64,000 bases of DNA from assembly GCA_900547225.1 (NCBI GenBank), contig URFW01000002.1, positions 1 to 64,000 on the forward strand. Direction: 5' to 3'. The DNA comes from an uncultured Mycoplasmatota bacterium. Its GTDB lineage: Bacteria > Bacillota_I > Bacilli_A > RF39 > UBA660. Of the stretch, positions 1 through 8,822 are shown one piece after another; position 1 is the first letter of the stretch, and every line of letters begins with the position of its first letter. The notes below the pieces were generated by a model that was given only the letters and a program-made list of their open reading frames with translations, was not told the DNA's origin and ran no database searches. The position numbers and the translations under genes were made by a program.

Positions 1-3000
1 TGTTTGCATTTTATAATCGATTATTGAATAACTTGTTGTTCCAGGATGTTCTTCTAAATACCCTCTTATTTCTTTTAATATATCTTCAAAAGTATTTTTT
101 AGCTCTTCATTTACCTCTTTATCTATTTCAACAAAATCCTTTAATACTGACGTTAATTCAAATAAATTATCGTCGAGCTTTATATCTTTTAAATTATCTT
201 TTTGTGATGTAATTTTCTCATCAAATATAGTATTCCATAAATCTATTACACTGCCAAGTTCTAATATAGTTAATATTCTATTTTTTTCATCAGTAGGCAG
301 ATAATTTAACTCTTCATTATTTATATATCTACTATATTTTTCTTGTATCATTTTTAGGATAGATGCATATCTTGATTCTATCTTATCTTTACTATTTATG
401 TCAGGTAACAAGTTATTATGAATTTTACACCACTCTACTACGTTTTTTAGTAATTCTAAATCATCTTGATACTTTTTCTCACCCTTTTGCATATTAACTT
501 TTAAAACATTATTAACTAAGTCAATTGCAATTGTTCTTTCTTTTTCATCATAATCTTTATTAGGATCAAGTCCAAAAATTATCCTACCAAATTGTTGCAA
601 GAATAATATCTTAGAATTTTCATCTAACGCTCTAAACCAAATAAACCCATTTACGCCTTTTATATGAGTTCCTTCATTTAACTTATTCATAACTAGCATG
701 AACTTATATTTATTAGAATCATCCTTTTCAAAAGCCATTAATTCCCTGTCATTATGTTTAGACCCATAACAACCAAGCATTGAATAATTTTCAACATAAT
801 CTTTTGTTTTTTTGCTCAATAAAGCACCTTTTTTAGTTTCATCTAACTTTATAAAATGCATATATTTTATTATTGTATCTGCGATATCATTTTCTTTTGT
901 AGTAACACTATCATCATTTTTAATAACCCTTGATTTTATTTTTGATAATAATAGTATATTTTCTTTTTCTTTATTAATCCATAACAAATCTTCATTTGAT
1001 AAAGAAATATTATTTGTTATTTTATAATATATGCTATTTAAGATTTCTTTATTTTCTTTTGCATATTTATAAGTAAACATGTATTGATTCATCATGTTCT
1101 GATATATTTTAATAATATGCTCTGCTTTACTATTAGATATTATGTTTCCATCTATATCCTCATACGTTCCATTATCTTTTCTACTAATTGGTAAAAATAC
1201 TATGTAACGCTCACCTTCTTTTATATTATTTCCAATAATATCAGATATTCCTGACGCATCATTTAAATTTTTTCTTAAGATTTCAAACTTATTTAAATAA
1301 TAGTTTCTTTTATCAGCATCTGTAATTTCATTAACTTTTTCTAATAATCTTTCTAAAGAACCATCGTTTATAAGATTATATTCACATTGGACTATTTTTG
1401 GATTCATTACATATCCTGCTTTTATTGCATCAATTAAATCTAGGTTATATGCCAAATGATTGTTATTTTTTATTTCCTCATCACTATAACCAAACTTTTT
1501 AGCAAGTTCATCTGCCATATTTACCAAATCCACATCTCTTTGTGGTGTTGCAGTAATACCTAAATATTTCGTTTTATTATCCTGATTATTTATCAAACTA
1601 TTTATTTTATCATTCCAAATAGTTGCTCCTGTTCTATGCATTTCATCAAATACTACAAAATCATATTTATCATTTATAAATTCATTATTTTCTGATAATA
1701 AACTTTGATATGTTGTAAGTTTTAAATTAGGAAACACTTCTTTTACTATATCATCTAAACTCTTTCTCATTTCTTTACCATACATAGTATCTCTAATTAA
1801 TCTTTTCATCTGATATAGTATTTCATCATTAGGTGCCAAATATATTATCTTTTTATCTTTATAATCTAGCATTTTTGATAGTGCAACATAGCTTTTTCCT
1901 GCTCCTGTTGGCATAACGCATGATGTAAATCTATTATTATTTAACTTTTTATCAATGTTTTTTAAAGCTATAGCTTGATAATCTCTTAGCTTTAAGGACG
2001 TTTCTTTTAGTTTGTAATATCCAACAAAATCTTCAAGTTCACTTACAGTAAAAGTATCTTTAATATCTATATTAGAAAAATCCTTATTTTTTATTAAACA
2101 GGTTAATAATGCATTTGAAATATCTTTTTCTTTAACGCCTTGTACTTTTAGTTTATTATAAACGTTTACAACATCTTTTTCCTTTAGTTTTTTAATAATA
2201 TCATTTCTTTTTTCTATATCTAAAGATTCAATACCCAACTTTTTAAAATCAAATAAATCAATTATTGCATTAGCATAATAATCTTCTTTAGATAAACTTC
2301 TTTCATCTAAATCTTTTATAAAATAGTTAATTGAACTTTTAGGATTATTTATTATATTTTCTAACTCTTCATAGCTTAAACTTGTTATTTGTGAAAGCGC
2401 GTCGTATTCCTTTGAATTAATGTTTAAATTAACAGACTCAGAAATTTTAAGTCCTCTATTATTTTGCCTTAGTACTATTTCTGGTTCTATTCCAAAACAA
2501 TTATCGTTTATATAATTTTTTAATCCAAAGTAATCAGAATCATTTAAAGTTATTTCTCCAAGATTCTTAAGTGTGTTCTTACACCTAAGTTTAGACTTAG
2601 CTATAAAAAAGGATTTATAATAGCATGTATTTATATCATTATAAGATACTTTACCATGAGTTAAATTATATGTTTCTTCTATGGATAAATCAGAATCTAT
2701 CATATAATTTTCGTAATTAAAGTTTTTAATAAAAGAAAAATCCCCTTTATTAACATAATTTATTACTTCTTTTTTTAATCTTTTTACTAGTTCTAAATCT
2801 TTAGGTAGTTGCTGAATAACAGATAAGACATCAATAACTTCCTTTGGAATATTTATTATTTCATCTTCATTTATAGTGTCGTAATGTATTAGTTCCATAG
2901 ATGATAACGCATTACCTATTGTTTGCATTAAAAATCTATTTGACATATTAGGTATTACGTTTTCACTTATTAAATTAATCTTTGCAATCAATTTATTTTT

Positions 3001-3612
3001 TTCTAAATTCTGAGTTTCATTTAAAGTTTGGTAGTAAGTTGATGTATCAATAGGTTTTGTAAATTTTATTCCTTCTTCAAACTTAGAGCTATCACTAAGT
3101 GATTCTGGTTTATAATACATACTTAATTCTTGTAACGTTTTTGCATTATTAATTTTATTTATTAAATCAGTATTGATATTCTCATTTTTTATTATTTCAT
3201 CTATTCTGTCATTTATATTACTTATCATGTATGAAGGTGCATTATAAACAGTTTTTCCTAAATTATTTTTTTTAACTTTAACTATTACATAATTATCTTT
3301 ATAATAACCTCTACCATAAGTTAAAGAAACGTTTGCATTACTAGATAATGAAATACATTTTGTATCTTTTCTATAATGCATTTTAATATGATCTATCATC
3401 TCTTCTAACGTTATGTTTGAATTAGCGTTATACTTAGAATTACCATTAAATCCTGATAAATCAGTATTTACCCTTACAATATTACCGTTATCATCGGTAA
3501 TTTCTTTTTCTTCTATTTGTTTATTATCAGCATTATTTAAAGCACGAAAAAAATAATAATAATTATCATCGCTTAATACATTAAAATTTTCAATATCAAA
3601 TATATTATCCAT
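1..3612 (-). CDS. Large SF2 DEAD/DEAH-type helicase with ART-like N-terminus (3' end outside window)
   Basis: The frame is open from an ATG at 3612 to the window edge, giving 1204 visible residues with no stop. AGGAG lies 7 nt before the ATG. Superfamily 2 motifs are clear: Walker A PTGAGKS at residues 568-574, DEMH (motif II) at 656-659, TATP at 687-690, and QQFGR (motif VI) at 1006-1010. It should be an ATP-dependent nucleic-acid translocase or helicase. The roughly 560 residues before the motor are not a standard helicase part. Residues 20-25 (YFFRAL) and 86-100 (CISLSSN...LTYG), followed by a V-I-V-K-V strand, resemble the Arg and S-x-S elements of ADP-ribosyltransferase folds; this is inference. 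A hairpin terminator upstream separates it from the next gene, so it probably has its own promoter. It could belong to a defence or stress system, but nothing nearby proves that. Confidence 0.85.
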   Translation of the reverse strand, partial: MDNIFDIENFNVLSDDNYYYFFRALNNADNKQIEEKEITDDNGNIVRVNTDLSGFNGNSKYNANSNITLEEMIDHIKMHYRKDTKCISLSSNANVSLTYGRGYYKDNYVIVKVKKNNLGKTVYNAPSYMISNINDRIDEIIKNENINTDLINKINNAKTLQELSMYYKPESLSDSSKFEEGIKFTKPIDTSTYYQTLNETQNLEKNKLIAKINLISENVIPNMSNRFLMQTIGNALSSMELIHYDTINEDEIINIPKEVIDVLSVIQQLPKDLELVKRLKKEVINYVNKGDFSFIKNFNYENYMIDSDLSIEETYNLTHGKVSYNDINTCYYKSFFIAKSKLRCKNTLKNLGEITLNDSDYFGLKNYINDNCFGIEPEIVLRQNNRGLKISESVNLNINSKEYDALSQITSLSYEELENIINNPKSSINYFIKDLDERSLSKEDYYANAIIDLFDFKKLGIESLDIEKRNDIIKKLKEKDVVNVYNKLKVQGVKEKDISNALLTCLIKNKDFSNIDIKDTFTVSELEDFVGYYKLKETSLKLRDYQAIALKNIDKKLNNNRFTSCVMPTGAGKSYVALSKMLDYKDKKIIYLAPNDEILYQMKRLIRDTMYGKEMRKSLDDIVKEVFPNLKLTTYQSLLSENNEFINDKYDFVVFDEMHRTGATIWNDKINSLINNQDNKTKYLGITATPQRDVDLVNMADELAKKFGYSDEEIKNNNHLAYNLDLIDAIKAGYVMNPKIVQCEYNLINDGSLERLLEKVNEITDADKRNYYLNKFEILRKNLNDASGISDIIGNNIKEGERYIVFLPISRKDNGTYEDIDGNIISNSKAEHIIKIYQNMMNQYMFTYKYAKENKEILNSIYYKITNNISLSNEDLLWINKEKENILLLSKIKSRVIKNDDSVTTKENDIADTIIKYMHFIKLDETKKGALLSKKTKDYVENYSMLGCYGSKHNDRELMAFEKDDSNKYKFMLVMNKLNEGTHIKGVNGFIWFRALDENSKILFLQQFGRIIFGLDPNKDYDEKERTIAIDLVNNVLKVNMQKGEKKYQDDLELLKNVVEWCKIHNNLLPDINSKDKIESRYASILKMIQEKYSRYINNEELNYLPTDEKNRILTILELGSVIDLWNTIFDEKITSQKDNLKDIKLDDNLFELTSVLKDFVEIDKEVNEELKNTFEDILKEIRGYLEEHPGTTSYSIIDYKMQT

Positions 3613-3681
3613 ATCAATACTCCTATCATATTAAGTATATCAAAAATATGTATTCTTTACAATTTTTAAGCTTATACAAAG

Positions 3682-3703
3682 AAAAAAAGTCATAGACTTT
3701 TTC
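3682..3703 (-). terminator. Intrinsic terminator after the histidine phosphatase gene
   Basis: AAAAAGTC / GACTTTTT with a 3-nt loop, followed on the minus strand by a T-rich run. It closes the transcript that enters from 3729 and insulates the helicase gene. Confidence 0.6.
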
Positions 3704-3728
3704 TATAATTTCTTCACAAAAATTAATA

Positions 3729-4367
3729 TTAATACTTAATCTTTATATTTTTAACATCAACTAATTTTTCATCTTCATATTCTAGTTTAAATAATTCTGG
3801 AGCATCATACTTTCCATCAAATATTAATTTGCCATTAAAATATATACCGCGATTATAATTTTCTTCATCAGGAAAGAAAACATCTGCTATTTTAGAGAAT
3901 AACACGCTAATTGCAGTACCGTGAGATACTATAAATATCTTTTTACACTTATACTTTTTCAAAACAGACTGTAGTGCAAAATACATTCTTTCACATACTT
4001 CATTAAAGGATTCACCGCCTTCAAATTTGTAATCCCAATCTTTAATTTGCTTATCAGAAAAACCTTTGGGAAGATCACTCCAAGAATTAATATTTCCAAA
4101 TTTTCTTTCTCCAAATTCTGGTATAACTTCTATATTCTTTTTATTATTAAACGCAATATATTTAGCTGTTGCTATTGCTCTAACATAATTACTTGCAATT
4201 ACATTATCAATATTATTTAACTCTGGTAATAAACTTAACTTTCTAGCTTTTTCCTCTCCTAAAACACTTAAAGATATCTTTTCATTTCTTAATTGCATTG
4301 TTTCATTTTTATTATCATACATGTCTATAGGCTCTGAATGTCTACATAAATATATAATTGTTTTCAT
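3729..4367 (-). CDS. Histidine phosphatase family protein
   Basis: The 212-residue protein opens with the phosphoglycerate-mutase-like signature: LCRHSE near residue 8 (the RH dyad whose His is phosphorylated) and VSHGT near residue 145 for the second catalytic His. The Arg of ASNYVRAIATA fits the phosphate pocket. Such enzymes remove phosphate from sugars, nucleotides or proteins; the substrate cannot be read from sequence. It starts 2 nt after the stop of the Nudix gene, with AAGGAG inside that gene's end, so the two are translated together. No signal peptide is visible, so it is cytoplasmic. Confidence 0.85.
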   Translation of the reverse strand: MKTIIYLCRHSEPIDMYDNKNETMQLRNEKISLSVLGEEKARKLSLLPELNNIDNVIASNYVRAIATAKYIAFNNKKNIEVIPEFGERKFGNINSWSDLPKGFSDKQIKDWDYKFEGGESFNEVCERMYFALQSVLKKYKCKKIFIVSHGTAISVLFSKIADVFFPDEENYNRGIYFNGKLIFDGKYDAPELFKLEYEDEKLVDVKNIKIKY

Positions 4368-4369
4368 TT

Positions 4370-4819
4370 TTAATTATTCTCCTTTTCTACTGTGTGAACT
4401 TTGTGATTTTTAATAATATCAACATTTGAGCGAGGAACTATATTATACTCATCAAGCTTATTTATATCTATAAAAGTAAACGTTTGACTTTCATTATCTT
4501 TACTTACAAAAGAACTAGTATCCCCATCATAAATTGATTCATATAAAAATACATATTGCATTATATCTTTATTATCTTTACTTAAAAAGTTTTCTTGCAC
4601 TCCTTTAAAAGTAAAATTTAAATCATAACCAGTTTCTTCTTTAATTTCTCTTTTTATTGCATCTAAACTTGTTTCATTAAATTCTATTCTACCTCCTGGA
4701 AGCATATAGTAATTTTTAAAATTAAACATTAAAACCTTAGTTTTATCTTTGTTATATATAACAGCAGCACATCTTGCTATAAACCTCTTATCACTATCTA
4801 ATATAATATCTAAATCCAT
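4370..4819 (-). CDS. NUDIX hydrolase
   Basis: The 149-residue protein carries a full Nudix box near residues 51-73: GGRIEFNETSLDAIKREIKE followed by ETG, matching GX5EX7REUXEEXGU. It should hydrolyse a nucleoside diphosphate linked to another group with Mg2+; the substrate is unknown. It overlaps nothing but is tightly packed between the 227-residue unknown gene upstream and the phosphatase downstream, suggesting one operon in which a Nudix enzyme and a phosphatase may act in sequence (inference). AAGGAG precedes the ATG at 4819. Confidence 0.88.
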   Translation of the reverse strand: MDLDIILDSDKRFIARCAAVIYNKDKTKVLMFNFKNYYMLPGGRIEFNETSLDAIKREIKEETGYDLNFTFKGVQENFLSKDNKDIMQYVFLYESIYDGDTSSFVSKDNESQTFTFIDINKLDEYNIVPRSNVDIIKNHKVHTVEKENN

Positions 4820-4832
4820 ATTAATTTTCTCC

Positions 4833-5516
4833 TTATTTAGTAAACAAAACTCCTACATAATAATTTTTTAATATCTCTATTATTGCATCTATTTTTTCTT
4901 CTGATATTTTTTTATCATTTAAATATTCATCAACTGTTCTATTAAATAATTCATCATAGTAGTATGTAATAACAGAATATTTTGCTCTTGTTATTAGCTC
5001 TGACATTTTATCAGTAATATCTTCTATTAGACTAAGTGCTTCTTTTTCTAAATCAGCTTTTATATAATCACTTATATTTACGTATTTATCATCAACTTTT
5101 ATTCTATCATCAATTAATTTTGAATATTTTTCTTGCTTTATCATGCTTTCTTTTACTAAGTCATCCATAAAATATTTTTTATATTCTATTTTTTTATTTA
5201 TCATATACTTAGTAATTTCTTTTGCATCATCTCTATTAGCTTTTATAAAGTCTTTAAGCAAATAACTTTTATCACTTGTCTTATTAAATTCTTCTATCTT
5301 TAAAGTTTTTATATTTAATACTACCCAGTAATCAGCTTTAATATTTTCTTTTATATCCCATACGTTATCTTCATCTTTAGTAAGTAAAACAAGTATTTTT
5401 AAATCATCATCTTTTCTTATAATACTTGGTAGTAAAGGTGCATAATTATTTAAACCTTTCTCCTTTTTTTCTTCATTTACAATGTTTAATATTTTATCTG
5501 TTAATTTAATCATCAT
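4833..5516 (-). CDS. Unknown 227-residue protein coupled to a sigma factor
   Basis: I do not recognise this protein. It is acidic/lysine-rich, predicted mostly helical, and has no membrane segment or signal peptide. The N-terminal third (about residues 35-75) has alternating hydrophobic strands including ADYWVVLN. Its ATG lies inside the last codons of the sigma-factor gene (11-nt overlap, GGAG just upstream), so translation is coupled. In ECF loci the co-encoded partner is often an anti-sigma factor, but those are usually membrane proteins or contain a zinc or ASD fold; none is visible here. A cytoplasmic regulator or a target of the sigma factor are both possible. Confidence 0.75.
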   Translation of the reverse strand: MMIKLTDKILNIVNEEKKEKGLNNYAPLLPSIIRKDDDLKILVLLTKDEDNVWDIKENIKADYWVVLNIKTLKIEEFNKTSDKSYLLKDFIKANRDDAKEITKYMINKKIEYKKYFMDDLVKESMIKQEKYSKLIDDRIKVDDKYVNISDYIKADLEKEALSLIEDITDKMSELITRAKYSVITYYYDELFNRTVDEYLNDKKISEEKIDAIIEILKNYYVGVLFTK

Positions 5517-5976
5517 ATTTCTCCTTTATCTTACGTCTAGCATTATATAAATAATACTTTATGTTAGAGCAACTACTATCTAATTTGATAGCAATATCCT
5601 TTATTGAAAGGTCTTTTAAGTAATAAAGTTTAAATGAATCTATTTCTTTTTTAGTTAAATTATAATTTTCTAAATTACCTATTATTTCTTTATAAATTAT
5701 CTTATCAATTTCATTAGGTTCATTTCCAATATCACAACTATCTAAATTATCATTATTTTTATTTAAAATATACTCTTTAGCTTTCTTATTCCATATATTA
5801 TGAGCTATTTTCCATATTAAGTTTTCTATACTTTTTATTTCTATATCTTTATTTAAGTACTCATAAATCGCCACAAATACGCTACTAGTAATATCTTCCG
5901 CATCTTCTTTATTTCTTGTTTTACCAAGAGCCCAATTATATATTTTATAAAAATACTTATCATATATATTACTCAT
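5506..5976 (-). CDS. RNA polymerase sigma factor, ECF-like (sigma-70 family)
   Basis: A 156-residue protein with sigma region 2 in the first half (a K-D/E-D-A-E-D-I-T stretch followed by VFVAIYEYL) and a region 4 helix-turn-helix near residues 108-150 (LSIKDIAIKLDSSCSNIKYY). Regions 1 and 3 are missing, as in group 4 sigma factors. I place the start at the ATG at 5976 because it is preceded by AAAGGTGAT; an in-frame GTG three codons upstream overlaps that ribosome site and is unlikely. It would direct polymerase to a small regulon, perhaps including its own operon. It overlaps the 227-residue gene. Confidence 0.85.
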   Translation of the reverse strand: MSNIYDKYFYKIYNWALGKTRNKEDAEDITSSVFVAIYEYLNKDIEIKSIENLIWKIAHNIWNKKAKEYILNKNNDNLDSCDIGNEPNEIDKIIYKEIIGNLENYNLTKKEIDSFKLYYLKDLSIKDIAIKLDSSCSNIKYYLYNARRKIKEKYDD

Positions 5977-6024
5977 TTTTATCACCTTTCACTAATATAG
6001 TGTATTATTTTATGATTTGGTTAG

Positions 6025-6708
6025 TTATTTTATTTGTTTTTTATCTATAACAAAGTTATTTTTTATTTCATCTATAATATACGTTCCTAATTGTTTTAAT
6101 GCATTTTCATCTTTAATTATTTCAAGAAATTTTTGTTTTTCAAAATTATCATGCAAATATTTTAATGCTATATAAGATAAATTATAACCATTTTTATTGC
6201 CGAAACTTTTATCTTTATGATCTAGTGTATTAAGATTAAAATTTTGCAAATCTTTTATATTTTTAATAACAAATTCTTTAAATAAAGAATCATCTTGAAA
6301 TTCATCTTTTTGACCAGATAGAATCTGAGCAATTCCCTCATCTACCCAAACTATCCTATTTTTTTGAGCACCATAAACATAGTATTTATATAAGTAATGT
6401 ACAATTTCATGCATTAAACCCTTAAACATATATTCTTTTGTCTTATCTTCATTTAAACTAATGTAAGCAAAAGCACCTGTATCAGTAAAAAAGCCAGAAA
6501 AAGAAGATTTACCATACACAAAGTTAGCTTCTTCTATTTTATCTGTTAATGCAACTATTATTTTAATTTCTTCAGTAATATCTAAACTTTCTTTTATATT
6601 TTTTATATTTTTATAATAATATTCTTTGAATTCATATGCAAAATCTTCTAAATTATTCGAACAATATATTATTAAATTTTTATCTTTTATTTTTTTATCA
6701 AAATCCAT
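6025..6708 (-). CDS. Gluzincin-type zinc metallopeptidase-like protein
   Basis: The 227-residue protein contains HEIVH, and about 19 residues later WVDEGIA, which matches the W-x-x-E-G-x-A third-ligand motif of the peptidase MA (M1-like) clan. The predicted product is therefore a small zinc protease or a relative. No signal peptide or membrane segment is seen, so it should act inside the cell. I start it at the ATG at 6708, which follows GGTGATGA; an ATG eight codons earlier has no ribosome site. It lies upstream of the sigma gene on the same strand with a 48-nt gap. The substrate is unknown. Confidence 0.7.
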   Translation of the reverse strand: MDFDKKIKDKNLIIYCSNNLEDFAYEFKEYYYKNIKNIKESLDITEEIKIIVALTDKIEEANFVYGKSSFSGFFTDTGAFAYISLNEDKTKEYMFKGLMHEIVHYLYKYYVYGAQKNRIVWVDEGIAQILSGQKDEFQDDSLFKEFVIKNIKDLQNFNLNTLDHKDKSFGNKNGYNLSYIALKYLHDNFEKQKFLEIIKDENALKQLGTYIIDEIKNNFVIDKKQIK

Positions 6709-6749
6709 TTCATCACCAACTTTAAAAACCATATTTTGATAACTATTAT

Positions 6750-7310
6750 TTAACTTAATTTATCTATTTTAATTAAAGAATCATTTAAACTATTATACCA
6801 TCTATACATTCCTAATTTTTTATTTGAATATCCTTCTAGTTCTTCTTCTGTATAACTATTTTTTTGTTTTTTCCATCTATCAATACACCTATTATAGCAA
6901 GTATTAATACAAGTCCTCATAACTATAATTTTACCTTTTAAAATAGAATAATCTTTGATATTTCTATATTGTGCTGAATCAATTACAATTGTTTTATTAC
7001 TATCTTTAAAATAGTTTAATACTTTTAAATAGAACTCATCAAAATTAGTGATTAAATAATTTTTTGGTTTATTACTAAATATATTTCTTAATTCAATACT
7101 TTCTATATTATCTGATGGTTCGTTACTAAATACAACGTCGGTATCAATAACAATATAGTTATCATCTTTTATATATTTATCACTAAAATATGATTTGCCA
7201 CTACCAGATTCACCAGTAATATTAATAACTTTATCATTAGTTAAATTTTTAATATATGGTTCTTTATCTATAAATCTACTTATAAGCAAGTCAGATTTAA
7301 TTTCATACAA
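6750..7310 (-). CDS. P-loop NTPase, nucleoside-kinase-like (non-ATG start)
   Basis: The 186-residue protein has a Walker A motif GESGSGKS near residues 33-40, then VIDTD and VIDSAQ strands and a Cys-rich helix (CINTCYNRC), as in small kinase-like P-loop proteins of Firmicutes. No ATG exists near the expected N-terminus; the nearest candidate is TTG at 7310. The same frame stays open upstream for 26 codons (W-N-D-F-I-F...) up to the TAA that ends the neighbouring gene, so the two genes are in one frame split by a single stop. The start is therefore uncertain: a TTG start, or a fusion broken by a nonsense change. Confidence 0.7.
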   Translation of the reverse strand: MYEIKSDLLISRFIDKEPYIKNLTNDKVINITGESGSGKSYFSDKYIKDDNYIVIDTDVVFSNEPSDNIESIELRNIFSNKPKNYLITNFDEFYLKVLNYFKDSNKTIVIDSAQYRNIKDYSILKGKIIVMRTCINTCYNRCIDRWKKQKNSYTEEELEGYSNKKLGMYRWYNSLNDSLIKIDKLS

Positions 7311-7388
7311 ATATTTTTCAATCTCATCAACAAAATTATTAACAGTTTTTCTATCATCTTTTCCTTTATGAAAAATAAAATCATTCCA

Positions 7389-7835
7389 TTATTCTAATAC
7401 TTCGTCAATATTATTTTTATTAACTTTATCCTTAAGTATTGCATAAGCTGTCTTTTTATAATTCATAACACTTACGGCAGCTAAAGCTTTATAATAAGAT
7501 CTTTGTGGTATTTTAGATATTTCATAAAAATATAAAGCCATATCATCAGTAACTTTTCTTGGATTTTTTACAATTATCTTATTGGTTCTATATACTATAG
7601 TTGCACCTTGCAGTTTAACAACTTCTGCGTCATCAGGAATCTCAACATCATATATAGTATCCCCACGATGTAACCATCTTAATATAGAGTCTTCTGTTGC
7701 ATAATTAAATCCGCCAAAATCCTTTCCACATTTAGAAGTAGGATTCCAATTATTAGCAATATTAACTTCATTTACTTTATATTCAAAATCTCCAGCATCA
7801 CTTGTTGTTCCATTAATTACCTTAACAAATTTCAT
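7389..7835 (-). CDS. Conserved unknown protein with R-W-L-H-R-G-D-T-x-Y-D-V core
   Basis: A 148-residue soluble protein. I recognise its general pattern (a GGFNYATEDSILRWLHRGDT stretch, then YDVEIP, RTNKIIVKNPRKV and an YYKAL helix) as that of a small conserved family of unknown function in Firmicutes and phages, but cannot name it securely. I start it at 7835 because GGTGAA precedes that ATG; a longer frame to 7913 has no ribosome site and an atypical hydrophobic start. It ends in TAA at 7389, after which the same frame continues open into the P-loop gene, so a read-through or a recently split protein is possible. Confidence 0.65.
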   Translation of the reverse strand: MKFVKVINGTTSDAGDFEYKVNEVNIANNWNPTSKCGKDFGGFNYATEDSILRWLHRGDTIYDVEIPDDAEVVKLQGATIVYRTNKIIVKNPRKVTDDMALYFYEISKIPQRSYYKALAAVSVMNYKKTAYAILKDKVNKNNIDEVLE

Positions 7836-7933
7836 TAAAAGATTCACCAACTTTCTATTTTGATAATTACTATTTAACTTTAGTAATTTTATTATTATAA
7901 TAATTGATAGCACAATTAAGCAAATTATTCATT

Positions 7934-8758
7934 TTAAAATATTACCTTTCCATCCAAATTACAAATGTAACAGTTTGGTAATAGTTCTTTTATTTTAGAC
8001 AACATTTTTTCATCAAATTCATATTTTCTACCAACTAAAACACCTTCTATAAAACATGAAGGAAGCCCAAATATAATTGCACTTTCTCTATCGGTAAAAA
8101 AGTCATCCTTATTCTTTCTATCATTTAAAAATCTTTCATAATACCATTCATTTATAAATGGTTTAACATCTATATTGCTTATATTGTTATTTAAAATATC
8201 ACCATTTAATAATTCTTTAACATATTTATTATTACCATTAAAAATAATACCAATTTGTACTCTTTCTTGCTGATAACTAGGCATAAATCTAGCTTCTTTA
8301 GTCTGCTCCATAGACCACATATGATAATCATTTCTTGTAACAATATCCATAATATTATTCATTTTATCTTTTGGAATAACTTTTGTTTCCTTTAAGTTTT
8401 CACCTTTAAACATAATTGTTCCACCACTATAAAAATTTATATAATCTTTTAGCAAATAATCTTTCTTTAAATTCCAAACTCCAACCGTCATAGGATATTT
8501 AGACTTTCTGCAACTTGAAAATAAATCACAAATTAAACCTTCTTTAGCTATCTTTTCTAAACCTTCAATATTTTTATAAGTTCCATGAAGAAGCGTTCCT
8601 TTATCTAACCTAACTAAATTTCCTTTTTTATAGTTATGAGGTGCTTGTTTAAAGTTATCTATAGCTTCATAAAACAAATCAACTTGTTTTAATAATATAT
8701 CTTTTGCACTACCACTTATCTTTTCATTTATTATTTTTATATAATCTTGTTTATTCAT
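7934..8758 (-). CDS. Unknown protein, paralogue A of a tandem pair (possible ART-like fold)
   Basis: A 274-residue soluble protein, about half identical over its length to the next gene upstream. Conserved blocks are K-G-T-L-L-H-G-T (about residues 51-58), a following K-E-G-L-I, LKDYIN-x-YSG, EQTKEARF, TDRESAIIFGLP and the C-terminal CYICNLDGKV. The H-G-T plus K-E-G-L-I arrangement recalls the first conserved His of DarT/KptA-type ADP-ribosyltransferase folds, and TDRES could supply a later polar position; this is inference, and the family may be unrelated. AAGGAG precedes the ATG. The first 27 codons are almost the same at DNA level in the paralogue. Confidence 0.7.
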   Translation of the reverse strand: MNKQDYIKIINEKISGSAKDILLKQVDLFYEAIDNFKQAPHNYKKGNLVRLDKGTLLHGTYKNIEGLEKIAKEGLICDLFSSCRKSKYPMTVGVWNLKKDYLLKDYINFYSGGTIMFKGENLKETKVIPKDKMNNIMDIVTRNDYHMWSMEQTKEARFMPSYQQERVQIGIIFNGNNKYVKELLNGDILNNNISNIDVKPFINEWYYERFLNDRKNKDDFFTDRESAIIFGLPSCFIEGVLVGRKYEFDEKMLSKIKELLPNCYICNLDGKVIF

Positions 8759-8768
8759 ATGGTCTCCT
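8667..8768. repeat. Tandem-duplication repeat, copy A
   Basis: A 102-bp segment covering the ribosome site and first codons of paralogue A. It matches 9580-9681 at 97 of 102 positions by eye, far above the identity of the rest of the two genes. This suggests gene conversion or a recent duplication. Confidence 0.8.
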
Positions 8769-8822
8769 TTTGTTAAGTTTATTATAGCACAAGCTTTATC
8801 CTTTCAAATCCGCATTTTTTAA

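Noticed and set aside
812..1027. Small hydrophobic open frame on the plus strand within the helicase region
   Set aside because: The minus strand carries an unbroken 1204-codon frame with helicase motifs; the plus frame lacks a ribosome site.
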